The notes below the pieces were generated by a model. It ran no database searches, was not told the DNA's origin, and worked only from the letters and a program-made list of their open reading frames with translations. A stretch of 9,995 nucleotides of DNA. It comes from Acidimicrobiaceae bacterium (lineage in GTDB: Bacteria; Actinomycetota; Acidimicrobiia; Acidimicrobiales; Microtrichaceae). The stretch covers positions 2,994-12,988 of the forward strand of contig DORQ01000266.1 of NCBI GenBank assembly GCA_003514205.1. The letters are read 5' to 3'. Made by a program: the position numbers and the translations under genes. Shown piece by piece: positions 1 through 6,784 of this stretch (position 1 is the first letter of the stretch; every line of letters begins with the position of its first letter).

Positions 1-69
1 ACAGCCGGTGCACGATTCACAGCCTCCGCAGCCGGAAAATTCGCAAGGGTGAGTCCGCAGAACCTATGA
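1..69 (+). CDS. Possible 3' end of an upstream gene (partial)
   Basis: From the window edge, frame 1 is open and ends in a TGA at 67-69 that overlaps the ATG of the next gene in an ATGA arrangement, the usual sign of translational coupling in an operon. The visible tail is about 22 residues, ending in SPQNL, with no recognisable motif. A competing reading in frame 2 ends at the TGA at 50-52, 13 bp before the next start, and would give a Pro/Gln-rich tail. So little sequence is visible that neither can be proved. The ATGA geometry slightly favours frame 1. Confidence 0.3.
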   Translation, partial: TAGARFTASAAGKFARVSPQNL

Positions 70-1673
70 CCACAACCGAAGACACAACTGTCCCGAGCGA
101 GGAACGCCGGCCTGAGACCTCGCCTGGATCGGTACGAACACAGATTCAGCACATCGCCGGTCGGCCGCTCCAGGCCCTGCTCGCAGTCACGATTCTCATT
201 TCAGTTGTGCGTCGGTTCATGATCGCGTCGCCACTGTGGCTTGATGAGGCCCTCAGCGTCAACATTGCTCAGCTGCCCCTCAAGGATCTCACTTCAGCAC
301 TCCGTCACGACGGCCACCCACCGCTGTACTACGTCCTGTTGCACGGTTGGATGAAGATCTTCGGAGACCAAGATGGCGCCGTACGTGCGCTGAGCGGTGT
401 CATCTCACTCAGCACCATTCCGCTCGCGTGGCTGGTTGGACGGAGAGTTGGAGGATGGCGAACCGCCTGGATCCTCGCCCTCGTGGTCGCAATTTCGCCC
501 TATAGCTTTCGCTACGGCAGCGAGACGCGCATGTACTCACTCGTCATTGCGTTGGTGTTCGTTTTGTATCTCCTGTTGGCACAGGCACTGGAGAAATCGA
601 ACAAGTTCAGCCTTGCTGGGCTGATGGTCGTGACCGCAGCGCTGCTGTGGACTCACTACTGGTCGCTCTGGCTCCTGATCGGTACCGGCTGCCTTCTCCT
701 CGGCAAGTTCATTGGCGCCCATCGACGTGGTGACCGTGCGGCCCGAAATCACGCTGGGGAGATCATCCTCGCCATGGGTCTAGGCGCATTGAGCTTTCTG
801 CCGTGGCTGCCCACCATGCTGTATCAGGCCCAACACACTGGCACTCCCTGGGGGCCGTCATTCCGACCGGCGACCCTGATCATGATGTCGTTGAACGACT
901 TCCATGGGGGCCCATTCTCGGAGGCGCAGCTCGGCATGGTGTTCAGCGTGATTCTGATCTTTCTTGGAATCTTCTCACGACAGCGGGCCGGCTCCGGCGA
1001 AGAGGTTGCCATCAGATTCTCTCCAGCCGTGCAGGCGAGGTGGCCACTGGCACTGCTGTTGGCGACCACCTCGATTGCCACCGCTGTGGGGATCGTCAAC
1101 AAGATGGCGTTCCACCCGCGGTACGCCGCTGTCTACTTTCCTTTCGTTGTCATCTTGATCGCGCTGGGCCTGAATTCACTACCTCGAGGCAGACTGCAGC
1201 AAGCGGCGCTGGCGCTCTTCGCAGTATTCGCTCTCGTTGGCTCCTTCTTCGTCGAACGCCAAACACGCACACAATCTGATGAAGTGGCCCAAAACATCAG
1301 GGATTCCTCGCCCGCAGGTCTCGTGATTCTCTGCCCAGATCAACTTGGACCCGCAGTGTCGCGGGAACTCGATGATCCGTCGTACGAACTCCTCACCTAT
1401 CCACGATTCGAAGCACCGGAGCGGGTTGATTGGGTGGACTACAAGGAGCGCAACCTCGCCAGCGACCCAGTGCAATTCGCAACCGAAGCGCTGAAACGGG
1501 CTGGGTCGCGGCCCATCTTCGTGGTCAACGCCGACAACTACCTAACCCTCGAAGGCAAGTGCCAACGAGTGATCGAAACGCTCGCAGCAACGAGGGCGCC
1601 CCAAACCCTTCACGAGCCTGACTCAAAGGCGTACTACGAACCAATGCGGACCATCCTTTTCGCCGCACCGTAG
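66..1673 (+). CDS. Multi-pass membrane glycosyltransferase, GT39/PMT/ArnT-like (GT-C fold)
   Basis: Likely a GT-C glycosyltransferase that moves a sugar from a polyprenyl-phosphate donor to an extracytoplasmic glycan or protein acceptor. The first 33 residues are polar and disordered. Hydrophobic segments follow at about 35-53, 108-124, 133-147, 157-173, 182-213, 232-249, 288-303, 326-343, 354-369 and 377-395, then a soluble tail of about 140 residues. The Asp-Glu pair at residues 60-61 (PLWLDEA), just after the first helix, is where GT39/PMT enzymes carry the catalytic acidic residue. HPPLYY (84-89), YGSETRMY (150-157) and HPRY (350-353) are also typical of bacterial members. A length of 535 residues is normal for the family. 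The ATG at 66 is preceded by AGGGTGAG at a rather long distance, so the start is only moderately certain. Donor and acceptor cannot be predicted. Proximity to polysaccharide genes suggests surface glycan assembly, but these lie on the other strand several kb away. Confidence 0.8.
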   Translation: MTTTEDTTVPSEERRPETSPGSVRTQIQHIAGRPLQALLAVTILISVVRRFMIASPLWLDEALSVNIAQLPLKDLTSALRHDGHPPLYYVLLHGWMKIFGDQDGAVRALSGVISLSTIPLAWLVGRRVGGWRTAWILALVVAISPYSFRYGSETRMYSLVIALVFVLYLLLAQALEKSNKFSLAGLMVVTAALLWTHYWSLWLLIGTGCLLLGKFIGAHRRGDRAARNHAGEIILAMGLGALSFLPWLPTMLYQAQHTGTPWGPSFRPATLIMMSLNDFHGGPFSEAQLGMVFSVILIFLGIFSRQRAGSGEEVAIRFSPAVQARWPLALLLATTSIATAVGIVNKMAFHPRYAAVYFPFVVILIALGLNSLPRGRLQQAALALFAVFALVGSFFVERQTRTQSDEVAQNIRDSSPAGLVILCPDQLGPAVSRELDDPSYELLTYPRFEAPERVDWVDYKERNLASDPVQFATEALKRAGSRPIFVVNADNYLTLEGKCQRVIETLAATRAPQTLHEPDSKAYYEPMRTILFAAP

Positions 1674-1707
1674 TTTCGAGGAGAAGCGTCGCGGCGCTGC
1701 TCCGAAA
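1674..1707. terminator. Imperfect hairpin between convergent genes, possible bidirectional terminator
   Basis: Directly after the glycosyltransferase stop, TTTCG (1674-1678) can pair with CGAAA (1703-1707). Further inward GAG/CTC and AGCG/CGCT pair across a 2-nt bulge and one mismatch, leaving a 6-nt loop. It lies in the 51-bp gap between two convergent genes, where a shared terminator is expected. No T-run follows on either strand, so it is not a textbook intrinsic terminator. Confidence 0.35.
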
Positions 1708-1724
1708 TACAAGCCAGCACTTCC

Positions 1725-1958
1725 CTACTTCAGCAAGGAGGCGATCGCCCAAATGGAGATCGCGAGACCGATGCAAATCGGGAGGGCAACCTTTCGCCAC
1801 GGGGGTGGTTCTCGACGAGCGGAGGTTGGAGATTGCGGATCAATCAACGGCGGGCGCAGGACCGCAGCCAGGTTCGCCACCGCCAAGGCAGCACCCACAG
1901 CGAGCAGCAACCAGGGCAGAAGATCCTTGCCGAGGAACAATGACTCTGCGGCTTTCAT
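1725..1958 (-). CDS. Small two-helix membrane protein, function unknown
   Basis: A 77-residue protein I do not recognise. It has two clear hydrophobic stretches, about residues 13-34 and 57-75, joined by a polar Pro/Arg-rich loop (about 35-56), and ends in Lys. The short N-terminal segment contains KAAES and GKD. This alternation of helix, charged loop and helix is what a real small membrane protein looks like, unlike the Arg/Ser-rich readings on the opposite strand. The ATG at 1958 has a strong Shine-Dalgarno, GGAGG at 1963-1967, with a rather short 4-nt spacer. The gene converges on the glycosyltransferase and diverges from the mutase gene. It may be a small accessory membrane subunit, but no partner is evident and no function should be assumed. 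Confidence 0.65.
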   Translation of the reverse strand: MKAAESLFLGKDLLPWLLLAVGAALAVANLAAVLRPPLIDPQSPTSARREPPPWRKVALPICIGLAISIWAIASLLK

Positions 1959-2001
1959 GCATCCTCCGGGGCAAGATCAAGGTCGACGGACCAAGAGAAT
2001 C

Positions 2002-2020
2002 CTCAAGTTTCTTCTCAAGT
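2002..2020. repeat. Direct repeat CTCAAGT, 12-bp period
   Basis: CTCAAGT occurs at 2002-2008 and again at 2014-2020, a 12-bp period. A degenerate third copy, CTCAGA, starts at 2025. Tandem half-sites about one helical turn apart in a divergent promoter region could be a regulator-binding site. No known regulator consensus is recognised. Confidence 0.4.
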
Positions 2021-2031
2021 ATTCCTCAGAA

Positions 2032-2053
2032 CTGACGATACCAACTACGTCAG
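2032..2053. repeat. Inverted repeat CTGACG-N10-CGTCAG, operator candidate
   Basis: CTGACG at 2032-2037 is exactly reverse-complementary to CGTCAG at 2048-2053 across a 10-nt AT-richer spacer. The half-site centres are 16 bp apart, compatible with a dimeric DNA-binding protein. It lies immediately beside the CTCAAGT repeats in the promoter region between the small membrane gene and the mutase. Confidence 0.4.
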
Positions 2054-2244
2054 CGGACATCGCCCCCGCTGGCGAACGTCGGGATCTACGGGGTGGGGGA
2101 CACATCTCCTCCTCCAACGCATCGCTGTCGGCCCTGCCGGCGCTTTCGTGAACTCCACTCCGCCCGGCACCTCTCCTCGCCCCGGGGCAGGCCCTCTCGC
2201 TTCTCAGTTCGCTCAACAAGCGGAGAATTCGAGAGAATAGAGCC

Positions 2245-4227
2245 ATGACCGAATCAAACGGCTCCTCAACTCGACCCGAGCGTCCCTGGATGATGCGGAC
2301 CTATTCCGGGCATAGCACCGCCTCCGCGAGCAACGCGCTGTATCGAACAAATCTCGCGAAGGGCCAAACCGGGCTTTCGATCGCGTTCGATCTTCCCACG
2401 CAAACTGGTTATGACGCAGACCACCTGATGTCACGCGGCGAGGTTGGCAAGGTTGGAGTTCCTGTCGCCCACCTCGGAGACATGCGCCAGCTTCTCGAGG
2501 GTATCCCCCAAGGCGAGATGAACACCTCAATGACGATCAATGCCGTCGCGGCATGGATGCTCGGGCTCTATGTCGCCAACGCTGCTGATCACGGGATCGA
2601 CTCGAAACAACTTCGAGGAACAACCCAGAACGACATCGTGAAGGAGTATCTGAGCCGAGGGACCTACATATTTCCTCCGGCCGCCAGTCGGCGCCTCATC
2701 GTGGACATGTTTGCATACTGCAACGAGAACGTCCCGTTCTGGAATCCCATGAATGTCTGCTCGTATCACCTGCAAGAAGCGGGCGCCACGCCGTCACAGG
2801 AAATCGCATACTCGCTCGCATGCGCCATTGGGGTCCTTGACGCCGTGAGGGACTCCGGTCAGGTCCCAGCGGAACGGATGACTGAAATCGTCGCCTCTGT
2901 CTCCTTCTTTGTGAATGCTGGCATTCGTTTCGTGGAAGAAACAGCGAAGATGCGGGCATTCACACGAATGTGGGATGAGCTCACTGAGCAGCGCTACGGC
3001 ATCACCGATCCAAAAGCTCGCAGATTCCGCTACGGCGTTCAGGTCAATTCGCTCGGACTCACTGAAGCTCAGCCTGAAAACAACGTGCAGCGAATCGTTT
3101 TGGAGGCGCTCGGGGTCACGTTGTCCAAGTCGGCGCGGGCACGTTCGCTTCAGCTCCCCGCGTGGAACGAGGCGCTAGGTCTTCCCCGGCCGTGGGATCA
3201 GCAATGGTCGCTGCGTATGCAACAAGTCTTGGCGTTTGAAACTGACCTCCTCGAATACGAGGACATCTTCGATGGCTCACACGTTATGGAGCGATTGACC
3301 TCTGAATTGATCGAGTCTGCGCAAACTGAGCTGGATGAAATCCTTGAACTCGGTGGCGCGTTCGAAGCGATCGATGAGATGAAAGGCCGACTCGTTCGCA
3401 GCCATGCTGGCCGGTTGCGCAGAATCGAATCGGGCCAGCAGATGGTCATCGGAGTCAACGCCTTCGTTGAATCCGCAGATAGCCCGCTCTCGGGCGAGGA
3501 CAACATTCTCAAGGTGGATCCCGCAGTTCAAGCGCAGGCGATTGCAGATCTGCAACAGTGGCGAGCAGAACGCGACAGCGCCGCAGTGCAAGCAGCACTG
3601 GATGAACTTCGCAGGGTCGCAACAACTGACGAGAACATCATGCCAGCCAGCATTGCGCTCGCCCGAGCGGGTGGCACGACTGGCGAGTGGGCCGGTGCCC
3701 TTCGTGAGGTCTTTGGCGAATACCGTGCGCCAACGGGTGTCGCAGCCGGCGCCGGGGTCTCGGCGGGCGAAACAGGACTCGGAGCGATCGCCGAGGAAAT
3801 GAAGCAACTCGCGGGAGGCCCAATTCGTCTTCTCGTCGCCAAGCCGGGGCTCGATGGACATTCCAACGGCGCCGAACAGATCTCTGTGGCAGCACGAGAT
3901 GCTGGCTTTGAGGTGATCTACCAGGGAATCCGCCTCACCCCCGAACAGATCGCGGCCGCAGCACGAGACGAGGATGTGGACGTGGTCGGCCTCTCAATTC
4001 TCTCGGGAAGCCATGGAGAACTCGTTCCGGAGGTTATTCGACTGATTCGCGCCGAAGGCCTTACCTGCCCGGTGACGGCGGGGGGAATCATCCCAGAAAC
4101 CGATCGTTCCGTCCTTATCAACCAAGGTGTCGCCGCGATCTATACGCCGAAGGATTTCGAACTCGCCACGATCATGGCCGACCTCCTCCGCCTCGGCCGC
4201 GAGCATCGCGAACAGTCCGCGAACTAG
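2245..4227 (+). CDS. ecm: Ethylmalonyl-CoA mutase, coenzyme B12-dependent (MeaA/Ecm family)
   Basis: Isomerises (2R)-ethylmalonyl-CoA to (2S)-methylsuccinyl-CoA with adenosylcobalamin, the characteristic carbon-skeleton step of the ethylmalonyl-CoA pathway for acetyl-CoA assimilation in the cytoplasm. The N-terminal acyl-CoA mutase barrel covers about residues 14-500 and includes RTYSGHSTASASN (18-30), AFDLPTQTGYDADH (47-60), GEVGKVGVPVAHLGDM (65-80), NPMNVCSYHLQEAGAT (167-182) and LPRPWDQQWSLRMQQ (313-327). GHST at the position where methylmalonyl-CoA mutases usually have GFST is typical of the Ecm/MeaA branch. The C-terminal B12 domain (about 526-650) has the base-off ligand motif D537-G-H539-S-N-G542, with SIL at 584-586 and GG at 613-614. 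A single 660-residue chain is the usual Ecm architecture, with no frameshift. The start is ATG with purine-rich GAGAGAA 7 nt upstream. No crotonyl-CoA carboxylase/reductase or other pathway gene is nearby. A methylmalonyl-CoA mutase is the less likely alternative. Confidence 0.9.
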   Translation: MTESNGSSTRPERPWMMRTYSGHSTASASNALYRTNLAKGQTGLSIAFDLPTQTGYDADHLMSRGEVGKVGVPVAHLGDMRQLLEGIPQGEMNTSMTINAVAAWMLGLYVANAADHGIDSKQLRGTTQNDIVKEYLSRGTYIFPPAASRRLIVDMFAYCNENVPFWNPMNVCSYHLQEAGATPSQEIAYSLACAIGVLDAVRDSGQVPAERMTEIVASVSFFVNAGIRFVEETAKMRAFTRMWDELTEQRYGITDPKARRFRYGVQVNSLGLTEAQPENNVQRIVLEALGVTLSKSARARSLQLPAWNEALGLPRPWDQQWSLRMQQVLAFETDLLEYEDIFDGSHVMERLTSELIESAQTELDEILELGGAFEAIDEMKGRLVRSHAGRLRRIESGQQMVIGVNAFVESADSPLSGEDNILKVDPAVQAQAIADLQQWRAERDSAAVQAALDELRRVATTDENIMPASIALARAGGTTGEWAGALREVFGEYRAPTGVAAGAGVSAGETGLGAIAEEMKQLAGGPIRLLVAKPGLDGHSNGAEQISVAARDAGFEVIYQGIRLTPEQIAAAARDEDVDVVGLSILSGSHGELVPEVIRLIRAEGLTCPVTAGGIIPETDRSVLINQGVAAIYTPKDFELATIMADLLRLGREHREQSAN

Positions 4228-4275
4228 CGCATTCGCTGATATTCGCCGCAACTTCACCGAAACACCGAGGATCTT

Positions 4276-4307
4276 CCGAAGTAGCATCAATCTAGGCTCA
4301 ACTTCGG
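4276..4307 (+). terminator. Hairpin after ecm, possible terminator or leader element
   Basis: CCGAAGT (4276-4282) is a perfect 7-bp complement of ACTTCGG (4301-4307). Inside it AGC pairs with GCT across a 2-nt bulge, and two outer T-G wobbles can extend the stem. It lies 48 nt after the mutase stop and 29 nt before the next start, so it could end the ecm transcript or form part of the next gene's leader. There is no following T-run. Confidence 0.4.
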
Positions 4308-4336
4308 GGCCAAGATGCCGATGGATTGGGGTGGAT

Positions 4337-5215
4337 ATGACACAGATTTCAGCATCAATTCAATTCGGCCTCGACCACCTCAGCGTTGGCGCCACTCAGT
4401 CAATTGGAAGTTGGGCACCCGCAGCTCTCGCTGGCCTCGCTGCTGGAATCGGAGGCACGTTCGTTGCGTTCTCCGCCATGAAGAAGTCGACCTCAGAATC
4501 GACCAGCGCTGTTACACCCACCGAGGTTGCGAACAGCTCGCAGACGCATGAGGTTCTGGCGCTTCGAGCTGATTCAGACAGGCTTCAAGCCGACCTGAAC
4601 TCTGCATTGGACGAACGCGATGCTGCTCGTTCTGCGCTCGCTGAGTACTTGGAGGCACATCCTCAGGCTGGCTCATTCGACCGTAAGTTCGATGACGCCA
4701 CTGCCCCATTTTCTGGTCTCGACTCCACGCTGGCCGACCCAACCGACCCCCAACTCCTCGCCGATCCCGAGACCAGCCTGTTCTCGGAGGCCTACTTCAA
4801 AGTTGCTCTCGATGCGCGAATTGCCTCGGCACGACGCCATCTCCGTCCAGTCGCTGTCGCACTCCTTGAGGTCACTGAAGGAAACGGGGGACCTGGATCG
4901 CCAGAAGCTGACGCCTCCCGCGTGACGGCCTCGATTCGCCAGACGCTGCGCGACGCTGACACCGCCTGCCGTATGGCCGATGGCAGCTTCGCCCTCATCT
5001 TGGAGGACACGCCCGAGAACGGCGCTGTGTGGACTGTGGAGCGAATCCGCCGCAATCTCACCAGCCGCCATGGCCAACACACCATGTGGGCGGGAGTCGC
5101 CTGCTACCCAGCACACGCGTTCTCGACCGATGAGATTCTGGACCAAGCAACTGCCGCGCTTGAGTCTGCGCGGGAGTGGAAGCAGGACCGCATCGAGGTC
5201 GCTACCGCCGAGTAA
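4337..5215 (+). CDS. Membrane-anchored degenerate GGDEF protein, candidate c-di-GMP receptor
   Basis: A 292-residue protein with one hydrophobic segment (about 28-48), a helical, probably coiled-coil stretch (about 71-108), an acidic linker, then a C-terminal GGDEF-like domain (about 143-287). The fold is recognisable from DPETSLFSEAYF (143-154, where active enzymes have D-LTGL-NR--F), RMADGSFALIL (212-222) and AGVACYPAHAFSTDEILDQA (252-271). The GG(D/E)EF signature reads ADGSF (214-218) and the metal-binding Asp earlier in the domain is also missing, so diguanylate cyclase activity is very unlikely. RDAD (205-208) sits five residues before it, exactly where the inhibitory c-di-GMP site RxxD lies. 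The ATG at 4337 follows a G-rich stretch. GTG at 4331 is an alternative. The longer in-frame reading to 4127 overlaps ecm, has a low-complexity Arg/Ser-rich N-terminus and is rejected. The polysaccharide operon converges on this gene 8 bp away, suggesting a role in its control. Confidence 0.75.
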   Translation: MTQISASIQFGLDHLSVGATQSIGSWAPAALAGLAAGIGGTFVAFSAMKKSTSESTSAVTPTEVANSSQTHEVLALRADSDRLQADLNSALDERDAARSALAEYLEAHPQAGSFDRKFDDATAPFSGLDSTLADPTDPQLLADPETSLFSEAYFKVALDARIASARRHLRPVAVALLEVTEGNGGPGSPEADASRVTASIRQTLRDADTACRMADGSFALILEDTPENGAVWTVERIRRNLTSRHGQHTMWAGVACYPAHAFSTDEILDQATAALESAREWKQDRIEVATAE

Positions 5216-5223
5216 CAACCCTG

Positions 5224-6711
5224 CTAGCTCAGAGTCACTCCAACGAGTCGCGCCTGAGTCTTGTCGAGTTGCTCACCAGCTTCGTCGAGCTCGCGGTCCT
5301 CACAGCCTGTTGCGGGAATACCGATCACCACAACATCAACGGCGCGTGTCAGGTGGACCCCGAATGCCGAGCCCATCAATACCCCGAGGTCGAAGATCAA
5401 GACGTCAGCCTTGTCGCCCAGCCCGACCAGCAGATCCGCGATCGCTTCCCGTCGCAGGGCTTGGCCGGGCTCACCAGTCCCGAGGCTGAGGAACGAAATC
5501 CCGGGGTTACCCGTCGCTATACAAGCTGCCTTCGGCAGCGACTGGAAATCAGTGGACGACTCGATCACTGCAGCGTTGGAATCTCCCAACGTGGACGACA
5601 GTGCTGACCCGTGAGCATCTGCGTCGATCAGGAGCACCGATTGCCCTTGAGCGGACAGTTGTCGTGCCATTCTCAGCGCGATGCCTGCCGACCCTGCGCC
5701 AGAGACAGTTGTGACTGCAACAGTGGGAGTATGGGTATCGCTACTCGCCTCAGCGATCACGCAGACTTGCTCGATCACCCCATCGGATTTCAGCTGCTCG
5801 GCCTCGAGGATTTTACGTGAAGCGTCAGAGCTCTCTTTGCCGCGCTTCACTGATCCAAGGATCGCTACCCCAAGCCGAGACTGGATCTCGTCGGTGGTGA
5901 CGACGCGGCCCGAGAACTGTGCCATCGCCAGCGAAACCAGAACCCCAAGGCTGCCTCCCAGCAGGCCACCGAGGCCAAGCGCCAGTTTCCGGGAGGTTCC
6001 CTCAGGATCAGACGGGGGAGTCACCCGCTCGACGAGTGAGGCAGTGGGGCCGGCGTCGGCGAGCTGGGCGAGCTCACCCTTGACGTTCAAGAGGCGAAGG
6101 TTCTCTGCGCTGAGCTGATCGCGTCGAAACACGAGATCTGGGGCCACAAGGGTTGCATCAACCTGGGCAGCGCCCGCGGCTGAACCCGCAGCGACACGAA
6201 CCTTCTCGTTGATCTGAGCCGCAACCTCGTCGAATTCCTTTTTCGTCGCAGCCAACTCCGCATCAATCACCTCGAGTTTGCCCTTCAACTGCGAGTCTTG
6301 TTGAGCTTTGCTGAACGCGAGATACGCGTCGGCAACGGCATTAGCTCCCGATGCGGCCAACTCCGCCGAGGGGCTCGAAAATCTGATCTCGACCAGATCG
6401 GATTCGGGCCGCTGTTCCACCTCTAAGCCTTCCGCATAGTCGCGCCCGGTAATCTTTCCGCCGGTCGACTTCACCGCGGCCTCGAGGATTTGGCCGCTGC
6501 CGATGAGTGTGACCTCCCCGGTGATGTAGCGGTCGGTTTGCGCCACGTTGATCCCAGATGCTGTCGGTGCCGAGATCGTGAGCACCGCCACCCCCCGGTA
6601 CATGGGGGTCCCACTCGTGTTGAGATAGCCACCAACAATTCCGAGAAGGCCAAACACCCCAACGACGAGCAGGCGTCGCCGAATGGCCTCAAAGATGGCT
6701 GAGATTTCCAC
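5224..6711 (-). CDS. Wzz/BY-kinase-like polysaccharide chain-length protein with degenerate ATPase domain
   Basis: Polysaccharide co-polymerase related to Wzz/CapA-CapB (GumC/ExoP) proteins, which set chain length or drive export at the inner membrane. TM1 lies at about 12-30. An extracytoplasmic, partly coiled-coil region (about 31-235) ends in the Pro-containing ERVTPPSDPEG (228-238), followed by TM2 (about 242-263). The cytoplasmic part (about 268-495) has the P-loop ATPase fold of bacterial tyrosine kinases: Walker A' LLIDADAHGS (360-369) is good and VLIFDLGV (437-444) resembles Walker B. The Walker A position reads SGAGSAGIA (337-345), without the GK(S/T), so phosphotransfer is doubtful. 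There is no C-terminal tyrosine cluster; the protein ends at GVTLS. The start is GTG with GAGGAG (6722-6727) 10 nt upstream. Last visible gene of the flippase-GH9 operon. Family assignment is firm; activity is inferred to be lost. Confidence 0.82.
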   Translation of the reverse strand: MEISAIFEAIRRRLLVVGVFGLLGIVGGYLNTSGTPMYRGVAVLTISAPTASGINVAQTDRYITGEVTLIGSGQILEAAVKSTGGKITGRDYAEGLEVEQRPESDLVEIRFSSPSAELAASGANAVADAYLAFSKAQQDSQLKGKLEVIDAELAATKKEFDEVAAQINEKVRVAAGSAAGAAQVDATLVAPDLVFRRDQLSAENLRLLNVKGELAQLADAGPTASLVERVTPPSDPEGTSRKLALGLGGLLGGSLGVLVSLAMAQFSGRVVTTDEIQSRLGVAILGSVKRGKESSDASRKILEAEQLKSDGVIEQVCVIAEASSDTHTPTVAVTTVSGAGSAGIALRMARQLSAQGQSVLLIDADAHGSALSSTLGDSNAAVIESSTDFQSLPKAACIATGNPGISFLSLGTGEPGQALRREAIADLLVGLGDKADVLIFDLGVLMGSAFGVHLTRAVDVVVIGIPATGCEDRELDEAGEQLDKTQARLVGVTLS

Positions 6712-6729
6712 AGGTCACGTACTCCTCAC

Positions 6730-6757
6730 GCCAACGGATCTTTGGCAACTGTCAGTT
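6730..6757 (-). repeat. Two adjacent small inverted repeats in the GH9-wzz gap
   Basis: In the 73-bp gap between the GH9 stop and the wzz-like start, GCCAA (6730-6734) and TTGGC (6742-6746) form a 5-bp stem with a 7-nt loop. Directly beside it AACTGTCAGTT (6747-6757) is an odd-length perfect palindrome. The stem could affect read-through or mRNA processing between the two genes. Both are short enough to be chance, and no promoter hexamers were convincing. Confidence 0.25.
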
Positions 6758-6784
6758 TGCAGTAGGACTAGAGATCTCGTCGAG

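Larger units (their letters stand above)
1959..2244. promoter_or_regulatory. Divergent intergenic region, probable promoters for the small membrane gene and ecm
   Basis: No convincing gene is visible here. The stretch separates a minus-strand gene from the plus-strand mutase, so it should carry promoters for both. It contains a direct repeat, an inverted repeat, a GC-rich stem (CCCCC at 2063-2067 against GGGGG at 2095-2099, extended by three pairs, two of them wobble) and the 10-bp palindrome GCCCCGGGGC at 2179-2188. A weak minus-strand promoter guess is TTGGTA followed 15 nt later by AATACT, inside and beside the inverted repeat. No good sigma-70 hexamer pair was found for the mutase. No cobalamin riboswitch is apparent, although the downstream enzyme uses B12. 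Confidence 0.4.

Noticed and set aside
1753..2151. 132-codon plus-strand reading frame
   Set aside because: Antisense to the small membrane protein, low-complexity Arg/Ala/Ser-rich composition and no supporting signals. It looks like a shadow of the opposite strand.
1959..2244. Cobalamin riboswitch upstream of the B12-dependent mutase
   Set aside because: I looked for the conserved B12-box bases and the flanking core and did not see them. The GC-rich stems present do not match that architecture.
1977..2246. 89-codon minus-strand reading frame covering the region upstream of ecm
   Set aside because: Arg/Ser/Glu-rich composition with no recognisable fold, and it occupies the promoter region. 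The better gene on this strand is the 77-residue membrane protein with a clear ribosome-binding site.
3277..3861. 194-codon minus-strand reading frame inside ecm
   Set aside because: Lies wholly antisense to well-conserved mutase coding sequence and its translation resembles no protein family. Long antisense frames are common in GC-rich coding DNA.
4127..4336. N-terminal extension of the GGDEF-like gene to the ATG at 4127
   Set aside because: It would overlap the conserved end of ecm by about 100 bp and adds an Arg/Ser-rich low-complexity segment. The ATG at 4337 places the membrane helix near the N-terminus as expected.
4337..5215. Active diguanylate cyclase
   Set aside because: The signature loop is ADGSF and metal-coordinating acidic residues are missing, so only a receptor or structural role is supported.
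4673..5218. 181-codon minus-strand reading frame opposite the GGDEF-like gene
   Set aside because: The plus strand has a recognisable GGDEF fold. The antisense translation has no domain features.
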